From the NCBI RefSeq assembly GCF_900129845.1, contig NZ_FQXB01000001.1, forward strand, positions 1,116,001 through 1,180,000: a stretch of DNA of 64,000 nt, read 5' to 3'. A program made the position numbers and the translations under genes. This DNA comes from Cognatiyoonia sediminum (GTDB lineage: Bacteria; Pseudomonadota; Alphaproteobacteria; Rhodobacterales; Rhodobacteraceae). Below the pieces are notes generated by a model. That model worked only from the letters and a program-made list of their open reading frames with translations, had not been told where the DNA came from and ran no database searches. Of this stretch, positions 50,865 to 59,756 are shown piece after piece. Each line of letters starts with the position of its first letter. Position 1 is the first letter of the stretch.

Positions 50865-52223
50865 TTAAGTGATATGAACACTCTTCGTCCAAAATCGCCA
50901 CATCAACAGCACCGCCGCGACGGCCAATCCGACAACAAGACCGAGCCACAATCCCACCTCATCATACCCCGCCACAAAGGCCAGATAGTAACTGACCGGC
51001 ACACCGATGACCCAATAGCTGACCACCGCCATGGCCATTGGCACGGTGGCATCCTGCACCCCACGCAAGAGGCCCAGCGCCATCACCTGAGCCGCATCAA
51101 CAACCTGGAACAACGCCGCAAGTGCCAGCAGCACAACGCCTATCTGAATAAGCTCGTCCTTCAGCGGTTCATCAGGATCGATGAAGAAGGAAATGAGCGC
51201 CTCTGGGATCAGCAAAAAGAGCGCAACCGTGAACAAGGCGAACATGCCAGACAGAGCAATGATCGCGATACCACCGCGCCGCAGCTGTCCTTCATCATGG
51301 CGACCAACAGCACGTCCAGCCCGCACCGTCGCTGCTTGCGACAACCCGATATGAACCATGAACGTCAGACTTGCCAATTGGATGGCGATCCCATGCGCCG
51401 CCAATTCCAATTCGCCAATCCAGCCCATCAGGAACGCGCTGACCGAAAAGAGGCCTCCTTCCGCCAAGGATGTCAGGCCAATCGGCCAACCAAGACGGAA
51501 CACTTTTCCGAAAATTTCCCAATCCGACTTCAATACATTCCGCGTCAACTGGTGCTGAGGCAGTTTTCGCAAGGCGTAGACCAGCAGGATCACCACCGTG
51601 ACAACTTGCAATAAGACTGAGGCAATCGCCGCCCCCTGAATGCCCAGTTCCGGCGCACCCCAATTACCGAAGATCAGCGCATAATTCACAAATGCATTCA
51701 AAACGGCCGCAGCCACAGTCGCCCACAGAATGATGGCCGTGTGCTCCAGCGCGGCAAGGTAGGATTTCAACGTCATCACCAACAACGCAGGCACCATGCC
51801 CAGGCAGGCTATAACAAGATACTCATGGGCAAGAGAGGCGACCGCTTCAGTTTGACCCGCCGCCAAGAGGATCGGTTCGGCCCAGAAAAACGGGATGGTG
51901 AAGACCGCGCCATACATCACCGACAACCACAGCCCCATACGTGTGATCCGGCGCACTTGCGTGTCGTTGCCCTCTTCCTCCGCCGCTGCGACTAAGGGCG
52001 TCACAGCCATCGCAAAGCCGGCCCCAACGATGAAGGTGACAAAGAAAGCAGTCCCCGCGATCGTCACCGCCGCCAAAGCTGTCACATCATACCACCCGAG
52101 CATGATAGTATCAGTGATGTGGATCGCGAATTGGGCAAGGTTGCTCGCAATCAGTGGCAAGCCCAACTTTAACGCCGCCCGCCCGTGTTCTTGGTATGTC
52201 TGTGCGACTTGTTCCATGCACAA
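50865..52223 (-). CDS. MATE-family multidrug efflux transporter
   Basis: A 452-residue cation-coupled exporter with about 12 membrane helices in two bundles. MATE landmarks: LGLPLIASNLAQFAIHITDT with IMLGWYDVTALAAVTIAGTA, and AELGIQGAAIASVLLQVVTV-like segment (PELGIQGAAIASVLLQ), RAGRAVGRHDEGQLRRGGIA. NorM-type by these motifs. Substrates unknown. The start MCMEQVAQTYQEHGRAALKL at 52223 could also be the Met at the third codon. Monocistronic, 81 bases from the GAPDH gene. Confidence 0.93.
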   Translation of the reverse strand: MCMEQVAQTYQEHGRAALKLGLPLIASNLAQFAIHITDTIMLGWYDVTALAAVTIAGTAFFVTFIVGAGFAMAVTPLVAAAEEEGNDTQVRRITRMGLWLSVMYGAVFTIPFFWAEPILLAAGQTEAVASLAHEYLVIACLGMVPALLVMTLKSYLAALEHTAIILWATVAAAVLNAFVNYALIFGNWGAPELGIQGAAIASVLLQVVTVVILLVYALRKLPQHQLTRNVLKSDWEIFGKVFRLGWPIGLTSLAEGGLFSVSAFLMGWIGELELAAHGIAIQLASLTFMVHIGLSQAATVRAGRAVGRHDEGQLRRGGIAIIALSGMFALFTVALFLLIPEALISFFIDPDEPLKDELIQIGVVLLALAALFQVVDAAQVMALGLLRGVQDATVPMAMAVVSYWVIGVPVSYYLAFVAGYDEVGLWLGLVVGLAVAAVLLMWRFWTKSVHIT

Positions 52224-52308
52224 TCGCTACGCCTGATCTGAAGCGGCGTAAACCCTCAACCTAGACACCCTGTCTGCCCAGTCTAAACTCTCTGACAAGG
52301 AGACCAAC

Positions 52309-52947
52309 ATGTCAGACATCATCAAAACCGCCCGTGCGTTTTATAGCGACCTTCATGCCAACAACAAAAAGGACTGGTGGGATGAAAACCGCGGGACCTA
52401 TGACGACGTGCTCAAACCCTTCGCGCTCTCCTTCCTCGATCAGCTCGCCCCGCAACTGGCTGATCTCAGCGATACCACAGTCAAATCCAAACTCTTCCGG
52501 CCCCATCGCGATGTGCGCTTTTCAAAGGACAAAACCCCCTACAAGACCCACATGAATATGATGTGGCGGCTCGAAGCCGACGCGCCCCAATCGCCTGTGT
52601 TCTTCTTTGGGATAGGATTGGACTACGTCACCGCAGGGGCCGGTATGATGGGTTTTGAAAAGCCTGTCCTTGAAAACTGGCGCCAATTCGCTGATCTGGA
52701 TCACAAACGCCTGCTTGGGATTTTCGATGATCTGAAAACCAAAGGATATGGCTTCCGAGAGCCCGCCTTAAAACGTGTTCCCAACGCTTACGACAAAGAT
52801 CACCCCGCTGGTGAATTACTGCGGATGAAAGGCGTTGTTTGTTCAAAAGACATCGGTACGCCGGCGGATTTGGAAGGAACCGTGATGGCGGCATTTAAGG
52901 AGTTATGGCCACTGAATGCGCTGCTCATTCAAGTGGCGGAGGCATAG
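52309..52947 (+). CDS. DUF2461 (TIGR02453) family protein
   Basis: A 212-residue cytoplasmic protein. Family features: FYSDLHANNKKDWWDENRGT near the N-terminus, FRPHRDVRFSKDKTPYKTHM in the middle, FFFGIGLDYVTAGAGMMGFE and the C-terminal LRMKGVVCSKDIG. Function is unknown in the family. ACAAGGAGA precedes the ATG. Divergent from the MATE gene, single gene or loosely linked with the next. Confidence 0.9.
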   Translation: MSDIIKTARAFYSDLHANNKKDWWDENRGTYDDVLKPFALSFLDQLAPQLADLSDTTVKSKLFRPHRDVRFSKDKTPYKTHMNMMWRLEADAPQSPVFFFGIGLDYVTAGAGMMGFEKPVLENWRQFADLDHKRLLGIFDDLKTKGYGFREPALKRVPNAYDKDHPAGELLRMKGVVCSKDIGTPADLEGTVMAAFKELWPLNALLIQVAEA

Positions 52948-52982
52948 CAACGAGATGATTAGCCGACGAAAGATTTTCTAGC

Positions 52983-53297
52983 ATGAACGGCGACCCACGG
53001 GCTGTCTGGCAACTCGTTGCCATCCTTGCAGTAACTCAACTCTCCATTTCGATCTTTGCGGCTTACTCCTCGTCACAAGAAATTTTGTCTGATGGCGCGT
53101 GTCTGGGTGGGATCTTTGGGTCACTCGCAAACATCGCCCTGTTAGCCATTTCAATACTGTTGGTTGTGGTTTTTGGCTTAAAGTCACTCATCCATAAATC
53201 GCAACACTGGGCCGTCGCACCTTTTCTCACCCTTGCCTTAACAAGCACCCTCGCGCTCGCTATTTCCAGCGGCGCAGCGCTGCGCTGCACTGTTTGA
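52983..53297 (+). CDS. Putative small membrane protein
   Basis: A 104-residue frame with three hydrophobic segments (VWQLVAILAVTQLSISIFAA, FGSLANIALLAISILLVVVF, VAPFLTLALTSTLALAISSG), consistent with an inner-membrane protein. There is no clear Shine-Dalgarno before the ATG and no recognised family. A frame on the opposite strand of similar length is less convincing because its composition is not protein-like. Kept at low confidence. Confidence 0.45.
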   Translation: MNGDPRAVWQLVAILAVTQLSISIFAAYSSSQEILSDGACLGGIFGSLANIALLAISILLVVVFGLKSLIHKSQHWAVAPFLTLALTSTLALAISSGAALRCTV

Positions 53298-53424
53298 GCT
53301 GCCGTTTTCCTTCAGTTAGATCAAATATCTACAAACCGCCAAATTGCATCAACAAAAAACAACTTCCTGCCGTCTCCAATGAAATAATCCTTCCACCTCT
53401 CTCAAATTCGGCTAACTCTCCCTT

Positions 53425-54639
53425 ATGAGACTCTCCGGCCCCTTCCTCTTTATCCTGGCGACCCTGCTGATCGACGCCATCGGTATCGGTATCGTTTTTC
53501 CCATCATGCCCGACCTGATGGACCGCGTTGGCGCGGGAAGCACTGCGCAGGGGGCGTTTTGGGGCGGGATCATGATGTCGGCCTATGCTGCGGCGATGTT
53601 CCTTTTTGGTCCAATCATCGGCAGTTTGTCAGACGCCTACGGTCGGAGGCCCGTCCTCATCGCGGCCCTCGTCACGCTGACGATCGACTATGTCATCATG
53701 GCGATGGCCGAGACCTATTGGGTTCTCCTAGTTGGCCGTATTGTTGCGGGCATGGCCGGCGCGACCTACATCACTGCCACAGCCTATATCGCCGACATAA
53801 GTAAACCCGAGGAACGCGGCGCAGCGTTCGGCATGATCGGTGCCGCCTTTGGGATCGGCTTTGTGCTTGGCCCCGCCTTGGGCGGCCTTGCATCGGGATG
53901 GCACATCACCGCACCATTCTGGATCGCCGCAGCACTCTCGGCACTCAATGTCTTGTTTGGCATCTACGTGCTGCCTGAATCCTTGAAGCCCGAAAAACGC
54001 CGCCCCTTCGGGAAACGCGACCTCAACCCTTTCGGTTCCATTGCACGCGCCTTCAAGATCGCAGGCCTCGCTATTCCCTTGATTTGCATCTTTATCTTTG
54101 AATTCGCCAATATGGTCTACGCCACCCTATGGTCGTTCTGGGGCCGCGAGGTGTTTGGCTGGGACGGCTTTACCATCGGAATAACCCTTTCCGCCTATGG
54201 CGTCTTAATCGCAGTGGTACAAGCAGGTGTCCTCCCTCAACTGACTAAGCGTCTCGGGGATTACAAAACCCTCAACATCGCGATCTTCGCGGCTATCATT
54301 GGCATGGTCGGGTTCGGATTCGCCAATACCGTCTGGGTCGTCGCCATCTTCCTACCCATTGCCGCGCTCTCTGACATGGCCCCACCGTTGCTCACGGCTT
54401 TCGCAGCCAATCGGGTCGGAGAAGACCTGCAAGGCCTCGTCCAAGGCGTCATTGCCTCCCTCTCCTCTGTAGCTGCCGTGCTGGGGCCGCTGGTTCTCAC
54501 TATCGCCTTTGAACGCTCAGTCAACGCCGAAGGCTCATATTTCCCCGGCGCGGTCTTCCTTGTCGCAGCGATGCTGATCGCAGCGATTGTTCCACTGGTT
54601 TGGCGATTGCGGGCGGTAGAGCGAGAAGCCGAAGCTTAG
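53425..54639 (+). CDS. TCR/Tet-type MFS exporter
   Basis: A 404-residue major-facilitator antiporter of the TetA-like group with 12 helices. N-terminal ILATLLIDAIGIGIVFPIMP, motif A GSLSDAYGRRPVLIAALV, motif C region GAAFGIGFVLGPALGGLASG, and YIADISKPEERGAAFGMIGA. These are the Tet signatures, but chromosomal roseobacter members are common and tetracycline export is not implied. No tetR-type gene lies beside it. Confidence 0.9.
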   Translation: MRLSGPFLFILATLLIDAIGIGIVFPIMPDLMDRVGAGSTAQGAFWGGIMMSAYAAAMFLFGPIIGSLSDAYGRRPVLIAALVTLTIDYVIMAMAETYWVLLVGRIVAGMAGATYITATAYIADISKPEERGAAFGMIGAAFGIGFVLGPALGGLASGWHITAPFWIAAALSALNVLFGIYVLPESLKPEKRRPFGKRDLNPFGSIARAFKIAGLAIPLICIFIFEFANMVYATLWSFWGREVFGWDGFTIGITLSAYGVLIAVVQAGVLPQLTKRLGDYKTLNIAIFAAIIGMVGFGFANTVWVVAIFLPIAALSDMAPPLLTAFAANRVGEDLQGLVQGVIASLSSVAAVLGPLVLTIAFERSVNAEGSYFPGAVFLVAAMLIAAIVPLVWRLRAVEREAEA

Positions 54640-54700
54640 CGAAGAAGCTGCCTTCTAGTTTAGCGACGTAAGCCAGCGGCCCACTACAGACATAACCTGC

Positions 54701-55642
54701 TCAAGCCCCCGAACTCTTAAACTTCCCCATCAGATACGGCCCCGACCGGACCGGTTCACAAGCCGCCGAACCATCCAACGGTACGATCTCTGCATCCCAG
54801 TTCGGCTGGTGGAAAAACGCCAGTGACTTACGCGCGGGTTGATGCGGGCGCACCGCCACGCGGTGTAATGTGCTGACCCACCGGTCGGCCGTCCATCGCG
54901 CCATCAGATCGCCGATGTTAATCACAAAAGCCCCTTCAGGTGCAGGTACATCCACCCATTCCCCTTGAGGCGACCGGACTTGAAGACCCTGAGATCCAGG
55001 TTGAGGAAGAAGGATTGTGAGCGACCCATAATCCGTATGCGCCCCCGCCCTCTGCTGGTTCTCCAAAGCCACCGCACCCGTTGCTGGATAGTTCAACGCG
55101 CGCAGGGCCGAGATCGGGTGATCAATGAAGCCAGCAAAGAAGTCTTCCGGCAGATTCAATGCAGCCGCAAAAGCCACCATCACCCGCGCCGCCAAATCTT
55201 CCATCGCGGCATAGTAAGCCGTCCACGCCACCTTGAACCCATCCACCTCAGGCCAAATCGTCGGGACATAGCAAAACGACAGCGCCTCTGGGTCCGTCAC
55301 ACCCTCTGGCACCGATTGCGGGCCGCCATTGAAGCTTTCCTTCAAATCAGGCGGCGTGTCTTCACCTTTGGATCGCGCCAAAGCCTCGGAATTTGGCCCT
55401 AGATAGCCATAAGGATACCCCGGCTCTGGCGCTTTCACCCGGGCCTTTGCGTCAAACGACTGGTCGAAAAACGCACCGGTCTTGGACCAAACACCTTCAA
55501 TCACGTCCGTCGGCACACCATGCCCCGTCAGCACCAAAAACCCAATTTCCTGACACACCTGATCCAACCGAGCGGCCAAAGCCGCCCTCGCCTCACTGTC
55601 CGAGGCTTCGAATTCTGCAAGATTGAAGGTCGCAAAATCCAT
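54701..55642 (-). CDS. 2-oxoglutarate/Fe(II)-dependent oxygenase, isopenicillin N synthase family
   Basis: A 313-residue jelly-roll oxygenase. DIOX_N-type start (LDQVCQEIGFLVLTGHGVP), iron ligands in GAHTDYGSLTILLPQ (His-x-Asp) and the distal His in STLHRVAVRPHQ, and ARKSLAFFHQPN, whose Arg-x-Ser binds 2-oxoglutarate. All ligands present. Substrate unknown. It begins directly after the stop of the epimerase gene (TAGATG), so the two are translationally coupled and probably act on one pathway. Confidence 0.9.
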   Translation of the reverse strand: MDFATFNLAEFEASDSEARAALAARLDQVCQEIGFLVLTGHGVPTDVIEGVWSKTGAFFDQSFDAKARVKAPEPGYPYGYLGPNSEALARSKGEDTPPDLKESFNGGPQSVPEGVTDPEALSFCYVPTIWPEVDGFKVAWTAYYAAMEDLAARVMVAFAAALNLPEDFFAGFIDHPISALRALNYPATGAVALENQQRAGAHTDYGSLTILLPQPGSQGLQVRSPQGEWVDVPAPEGAFVINIGDLMARWTADRWVSTLHRVAVRPHQPARKSLAFFHQPNWDAEIVPLDGSAACEPVRSGPYLMGKFKSSGA

Positions 55643-56521
55643 CTAGCCCCCCAACACATCCCGCCAGGAATGCTTGGGCGCGAAGCCGACCAACTCTTTG
55701 GCTTTCTTGATGCTATAGAACGTTTCATCCGGCCCCATCGGCACAGCCTCGCGGACGCCTTGATAGAACGCCGCTTTCACCTCATCCGACGAAATGCCAA
55801 CAGACATATCTTCATTGGCCACGTTAAAAACCTGATAACCCAATCCATCCGTCTTGAGGCAGCAATCGACCATATGACCCAAATCGCGGGCGTCGATGTA
55901 GGCAAATATATTGCGCCGCCGCAGCGCCGCATCTTCCATAAACGGCGGGAACATTTCCGCATATTCATGCGGTTCAATCACGTTGTTGATCCGAAGGCCG
56001 TAAATATCCATCCCCGTGCGCGCTTGAAACGACTTCGCCGTCACCTCATTGCAGACCTTTGACATGGCGTAACTATCATGCGGCACCGTCGGGTGGTCCT
56101 CATCAATTGGCACATACTCCGGCTTCACTTCACCATCGGCAAAGCAAACACCGTATGTCGTCTCCGAACTGGCAAAAATGACCTTTGGAATCCCCAGCTT
56201 CACCGCCGCTTCGATCACATTGTAGGTGCTAAGCACATTCGCCTCAAAACAGGCTCCATCGGTGCCGATCATCACCCGCGGCACGGCGGCAAAATGCACG
56301 ACTGCATCATAACGCGGTACCCCTGTGCCCTCATCCAACTCAGGAAAGTCGGTGAACTGCGACATCGCGCCGATCACCTGACCAGAATCGGTCAAATCAA
56401 CCAGCAATTCGGTCACCTCGAGGCCCGACGGCACTTTGTCCAAGTTTAGGACACGATGACCCTGATTTTGCAAAACTGTTATCGCATGGCGACCAGCCTT
56501 ACCGCTGCCACCTGTAAACAC
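55643..56521 (-). CDS. NAD-dependent epimerase/dehydratase (extended SDR), possible ATT start
   Basis: A 292-residue extended SDR with FTGGSGKAGRHAITVLQNQG at the N-terminus, VVHFAAVPRV, VIFASSETTYG (catalytic Ser/Thr), the Tyr-x3-Lys in DSYAMSKVCNEV and a C-terminal domain ending FAPKHSWRDVLGG. The listed GTG start (56521) has a Shine-Dalgarno 14 bases away, which is too far. Three codons upstream ATT (56530-56528) is five bases from AAAAGGAGG and gives the family-typical M-R-V-V-F-T-G-G opening, so the true start may be ATT. Coupled to the 2OG oxygenase. Confidence 0.87.
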   Translation of the reverse strand: MFTGGSGKAGRHAITVLQNQGHRVLNLDKVPSGLEVTELLVDLTDSGQVIGAMSQFTDFPELDEGTGVPRYDAVVHFAAVPRVMIGTDGACFEANVLSTYNVIEAAVKLGIPKVIFASSETTYGVCFADGEVKPEYVPIDEDHPTVPHDSYAMSKVCNEVTAKSFQARTGMDIYGLRINNVIEPHEYAEMFPPFMEDAALRRRNIFAYIDARDLGHMVDCCLKTDGLGYQVFNVANEDMSVGISSDEVKAAFYQGVREAVPMGPDETFYSIKKAKELVGFAPKHSWRDVLGG

Positions 56522-56659
56522 AACGCGAATATCTGCCTCCTTTTCTAAGATAATCGGTGATTTTGACAGATTGGAAACCCCTGGCCGCGGATTCTTCCAA
56601 TTTCAGCCACATTCCATTGGTTTTCTCTTAACCATAACCAAGTCACCTGGGAGACACAC

Positions 56660-56785
56660 ATGACATTTGCCCGTACCCACTTCGAAGATCGTCGTTGGTT
56701 TTTCGGGCTGTTTCGTGCGCCGCGCCGGGGTTCATCAGGTAAGCCGTTAACTCGTTTTCCAGCAAAGACACATGAAGTAGCTTAA
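56660..56785 (+). CDS. Possible 41-residue basic peptide
   Basis: ATG preceded by CTGGGAGAC (spacing about seven), giving MTFARTHFEDRRWFFGLFRA and a basic, Arg-rich remainder ending in THEVA. It lies between the divergent epimerase promoter and parE. No family is known to me; it could be a leader peptide or a chance frame. Confidence 0.3.
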   Translation: MTFARTHFEDRRWFFGLFRAPRRGSSGKPLTRFPAKTHEVA

Positions 56786-56851
56786 CAAAATCGCCTTCCC
56801 CCTGCCGTTTGGCCCTGTCATACTGGGCCAAACAACAAAAAGAGCAGCGGT

Positions 56852-58810
56852 ATGGCGGACGACCTATTCAACGGCGGTGGTAACGACGATTACAACGCCG
56901 ACAGCATCGAAGTCCTTGAAGGACTGGAACCCGTTCGGAAACGCCCCGGTATGTATATCGGCGGCACCGATGAACGGGCATTGCACCATATGGTCGCCGA
57001 AGTTCTCGATAACTCAATGGACGAAGCCGTCGCCGGCTTCGCCAACCGGATCGAGGTCGAACTTCACGCCGATTACGCCATCACCATCCGCGACAACGGC
57101 CGCGGCATCCCCACCGACCCGCACCCGAAATTCCCCGACAAATCTGCGTTAGAGGTGATCCTCTGCACCCTCCACGCGGGTGGCAAATTCTCCGGCAAAG
57201 CTTACCAAACCTCCGGCGGTCTGCACGGCGTCGGCGCATCCGTGGTGAACGCGCTGTCGGATAGCATGGTCGTCCAAGTTGCCCGCAACAAGGAGCTGGT
57301 CGAACAACGCTTCTCTCGCGGTATCCCGCTTGGCCCTGTTGAGAAAATTGGCTCTGCCCCCAACCGCCGCGGCACGACTGTCACCTTCCACGCGGATGAG
57401 GAAATCTTCGGCCACCACCGTTTCAAACCCGCACGCCTCTTCAAATCCATCCGCTCCAAGGCCTACCTTTTCTCCGGCGTCGAAATTCGCTGGAAATCAG
57501 CCATCGACGACGGCGAAACCCCGACAGAAGCCACCTTCCACTTCCCCGGCGGCCTCTCGGATTACCTCAAGGAAACGCTAAACGGCGCGACCACCTACGC
57601 CGACAATGCCTTCTCCGGCACCGTGGATTTCCAAGAGAAGTTCGGCGAACCCGGCAAGGTCGAATGGGCGATCAACTGGACCCCCTCCCGCGACGGCTTC
57701 ATCCAATCCTACTGTAACACCGTCCCCACGCCCGAAGGCGGCACCCATGTCACCGGTTTCTGGGCCGCGATCCTGAAAGGCATCAAGGCCTATGGCGAGC
57801 TGGTCAACAACAAGAAAGCCGGTTCCATCACGCGCGAAGACCTGATCTCCGGCGGCTGCGCCCTCGTCAGCTGCTTCATCCGCGAACCGGCCTTTGTCGG
57901 CCAAACCAAAGACCGCCTTTCCACCGAGGCCGCACAGAAAATGACCGAAGGTGCTGTGCGCGATCATTTCGACAACTGGCTCGCCGCCGACACGAAATCC
58001 GCAGGCGCGATCCTCGACTTCCTCGTGTTGAGGGCCGAAGAGCGCCTGCGCCGCAAGGCCGAGAAGGAAACACAACGCAAATCCGCCACTAAGAAACTAC
58101 GTCTTCCCGGCAAACTGGTGGATTGCTCTTCTTCAACACGCGAGGGCACGGAATTATTCATCGTCGAGGGCGATTCAGCGGGCGGCTCCGCCAAAATGGC
58201 CCGCGACCGTAAAACCCAAGCCCTCCTGCCCCTGCGCGGCAAAATCCTGAACGTTCTCGGCGCGGCCTCCTCAAAACTCGGCTCCAACGCGGAAATCAAC
58301 GACCTGACCCAAGCGCTCGGCGTCGGCCTTGGCACCCGCTTCAACGTCGACGATCTGCGCTATGACAAGATCATCATCATGACCGACGCGGATGTCGACG
58401 GCGCGCATATCGCCTCGCTCCTGATGACCTTCTTCTTCACCCAAATGCGCCCGATGATCGACGCAGGCCATCTGTATCTGGCCTGCCCGCCCCTCTACCG
58501 CCTGACCCAAGGCGCGAAACGGCTTTATGTGGCTGACGACGCGGAGAAAAACCTGATGATGGAGAAGGGTTTGGGCGGCAAAGGCAAAATCGACGTCCAG
58601 CGCTTCAAAGGCTTGGGAGAGATGGACGCCAAGGACCTCAAAGACACCACCATGGACCCCGCGACGCGGAAGTTGATTAGGGTGTCGATTGACGACGAGA
58701 TGCCGGGGGAAACGGGGGATTTGGTTGAGCGGTTGATGGGTAAGAAGCCAGAGCTGCGGTTCCAGTATATTCAGGAGAACGCCCGGTTTGTTGAAGAGTT
58801 GGATGTTTGA
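56852..58810 (+). CDS. parE: DNA topoisomerase IV subunit B
   Basis: A 652-residue ATPase subunit of topoisomerase IV, which decatenates daughter chromosomes. GHKL ATPase: VRKRPGMYIGGTDERALHHM, EVLDNSMDEAVAG, IRDNGRGIPTDPHPKFPDKS and QTSGGLHGVGASVVNALSD. TOPRIM: FIVEGDSAGGSAKMARDRKT, ALLPLRGKILNV, IIMTDADVDGAHIASLL. Residue pattern and KSALEVILCTLHAGGKF favour ParE over GyrB. Codon usage changes near its last 100 bases to less GC-rich third positions, just before the next, AT-rich gene. Confidence 0.95.
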   Translation: MADDLFNGGGNDDYNADSIEVLEGLEPVRKRPGMYIGGTDERALHHMVAEVLDNSMDEAVAGFANRIEVELHADYAITIRDNGRGIPTDPHPKFPDKSALEVILCTLHAGGKFSGKAYQTSGGLHGVGASVVNALSDSMVVQVARNKELVEQRFSRGIPLGPVEKIGSAPNRRGTTVTFHADEEIFGHHRFKPARLFKSIRSKAYLFSGVEIRWKSAIDDGETPTEATFHFPGGLSDYLKETLNGATTYADNAFSGTVDFQEKFGEPGKVEWAINWTPSRDGFIQSYCNTVPTPEGGTHVTGFWAAILKGIKAYGELVNNKKAGSITREDLISGGCALVSCFIREPAFVGQTKDRLSTEAAQKMTEGAVRDHFDNWLAADTKSAGAILDFLVLRAEERLRRKAEKETQRKSATKKLRLPGKLVDCSSSTREGTELFIVEGDSAGGSAKMARDRKTQALLPLRGKILNVLGAASSKLGSNAEINDLTQALGVGLGTRFNVDDLRYDKIIIMTDADVDGAHIASLLMTFFFTQMRPMIDAGHLYLACPPLYRLTQGAKRLYVADDAEKNLMMEKGLGGKGKIDVQRFKGLGEMDAKDLKDTTMDPATRKLIRVSIDDEMPGETGDLVERLMGKKPELRFQYIQENARFVEELDV

Positions 58811-59521
58811 GCGATGATCTGCGAAGCAGTATCGATCAACTTAACCCAGAGATAGTCTACAAAATAGGCCGGCTGCGCACATCACTTCGGCAGACGCTCG
58901 GTTACGCTGGTTACCTAGATGCATCCTTAACTATCCCTGTCAAAGATAAAATCGTAGACTCATTTGCTGGTCATTCTGTAGCTCTACAAACCAAAGGGAT
59001 GGCCCATCTTTGTATATTGGGGATATGCCGAATTTGGGAGCGAAAGAATGAACCTCACAAATCTCTTCCAGAAGAAATTATGGCTACAATTTCACCTCAC
59101 ACAAGTGAAATTGAGCAACTTTGCAGGCAATACTATCCTGATTGGCCAGCGGAATATCTTCAGATAGGTTCGCTGGCTGCTGATGTGGAGACAAGTCGGA
59201 TAACTGCCGAGAACATTCAGAACAGTCTTGAGTTTCGGCATATTAGAGCATTCAGGACTGAATTTTTTGGCCCACTCACTACCGGTATCACGAGATCGTC
59301 TAAAACTTTTGGGACCCGATACAGAACCAACTACAAACTTTAGCAACATACTTGGTGTTGTCAGGTCAACAGCAGATTTGTTTGACCGCATCGTCTCACA
59401 TTGGGAATACCACATTGAGAACTCGCAGGATGTGCTCAGAATCCAAACCAACTATGCCAAGATGTATTTCGCTGCTTTGCCGGATTTTTCAAAAACTGAA
59501 GACCCTACCCTGATGGATTGA
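58807..59521 (+). pseudogene. AbiU2/HEPN-like protein gene split by a frameshift in a T6 run
   Basis: Two overlapping frames (58807-59343 and 59228-59521) join into one 237-residue protein if one T of the run at 59263-59268 is removed. The joined product has an all-helical N-terminal half (LRTSLRQTLGYAGYLDASL, LQTKGMAHLCILGICRIWER) and then R150-T-E-F-L-A-H156, the RX4-6H motif of HEPN ribonucleases, followed by VRSTADLFDRIVSHWEYHIE. Layout fits AbiU2-like abortive-infection or toxin proteins. The break falls exactly inside the motif, so as read the protein is inactive. Start is TTG overlapping the parE stop. The region is visibly AT-rich, suggesting transfer. Confidence 0.7.
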
Positions 59522-59530
59522 GACAAAAGG

Positions 59531-59625
59531 GCATCGCACGGACCTCAGGGGTGGGTGCTTTAGCGCCCTCCCCTCGGGGGGAGGTCCGGGCGCTGCCCGG
59601 CGATGCCGGGCGGGGCTTTTGTTCA
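59531..59625 (+). terminator. GC-rich nested hairpins ending in a terminator
   Basis: AGCGCCC (59562-59568) pairs with GGGCGCT (59588-59594) around a CTCCCC/GGGGAG inner stem; then GCCCGGC-GAT-GCCGGGC (59595-59611) is followed by GGGGCTTTTGTT. Outer arms GCATCG/CGATGC and GACCTC/GAGGTC offer alternative pairing. It closes the parE/HEPN transcription unit. Confidence 0.55.
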
Positions 59626-59756
59626 GGGCAAGAGGCTAGATAGCGAACCGGCTGACCGAGCGCATCCCAATCCCTCGCCCTATCCGGTCTTACAAGGCGA
59701 TGCGCAGGTTCAACTCGTTTTACCTTGAAAGATAAAGAACTTCGCGGACAAAGCCC

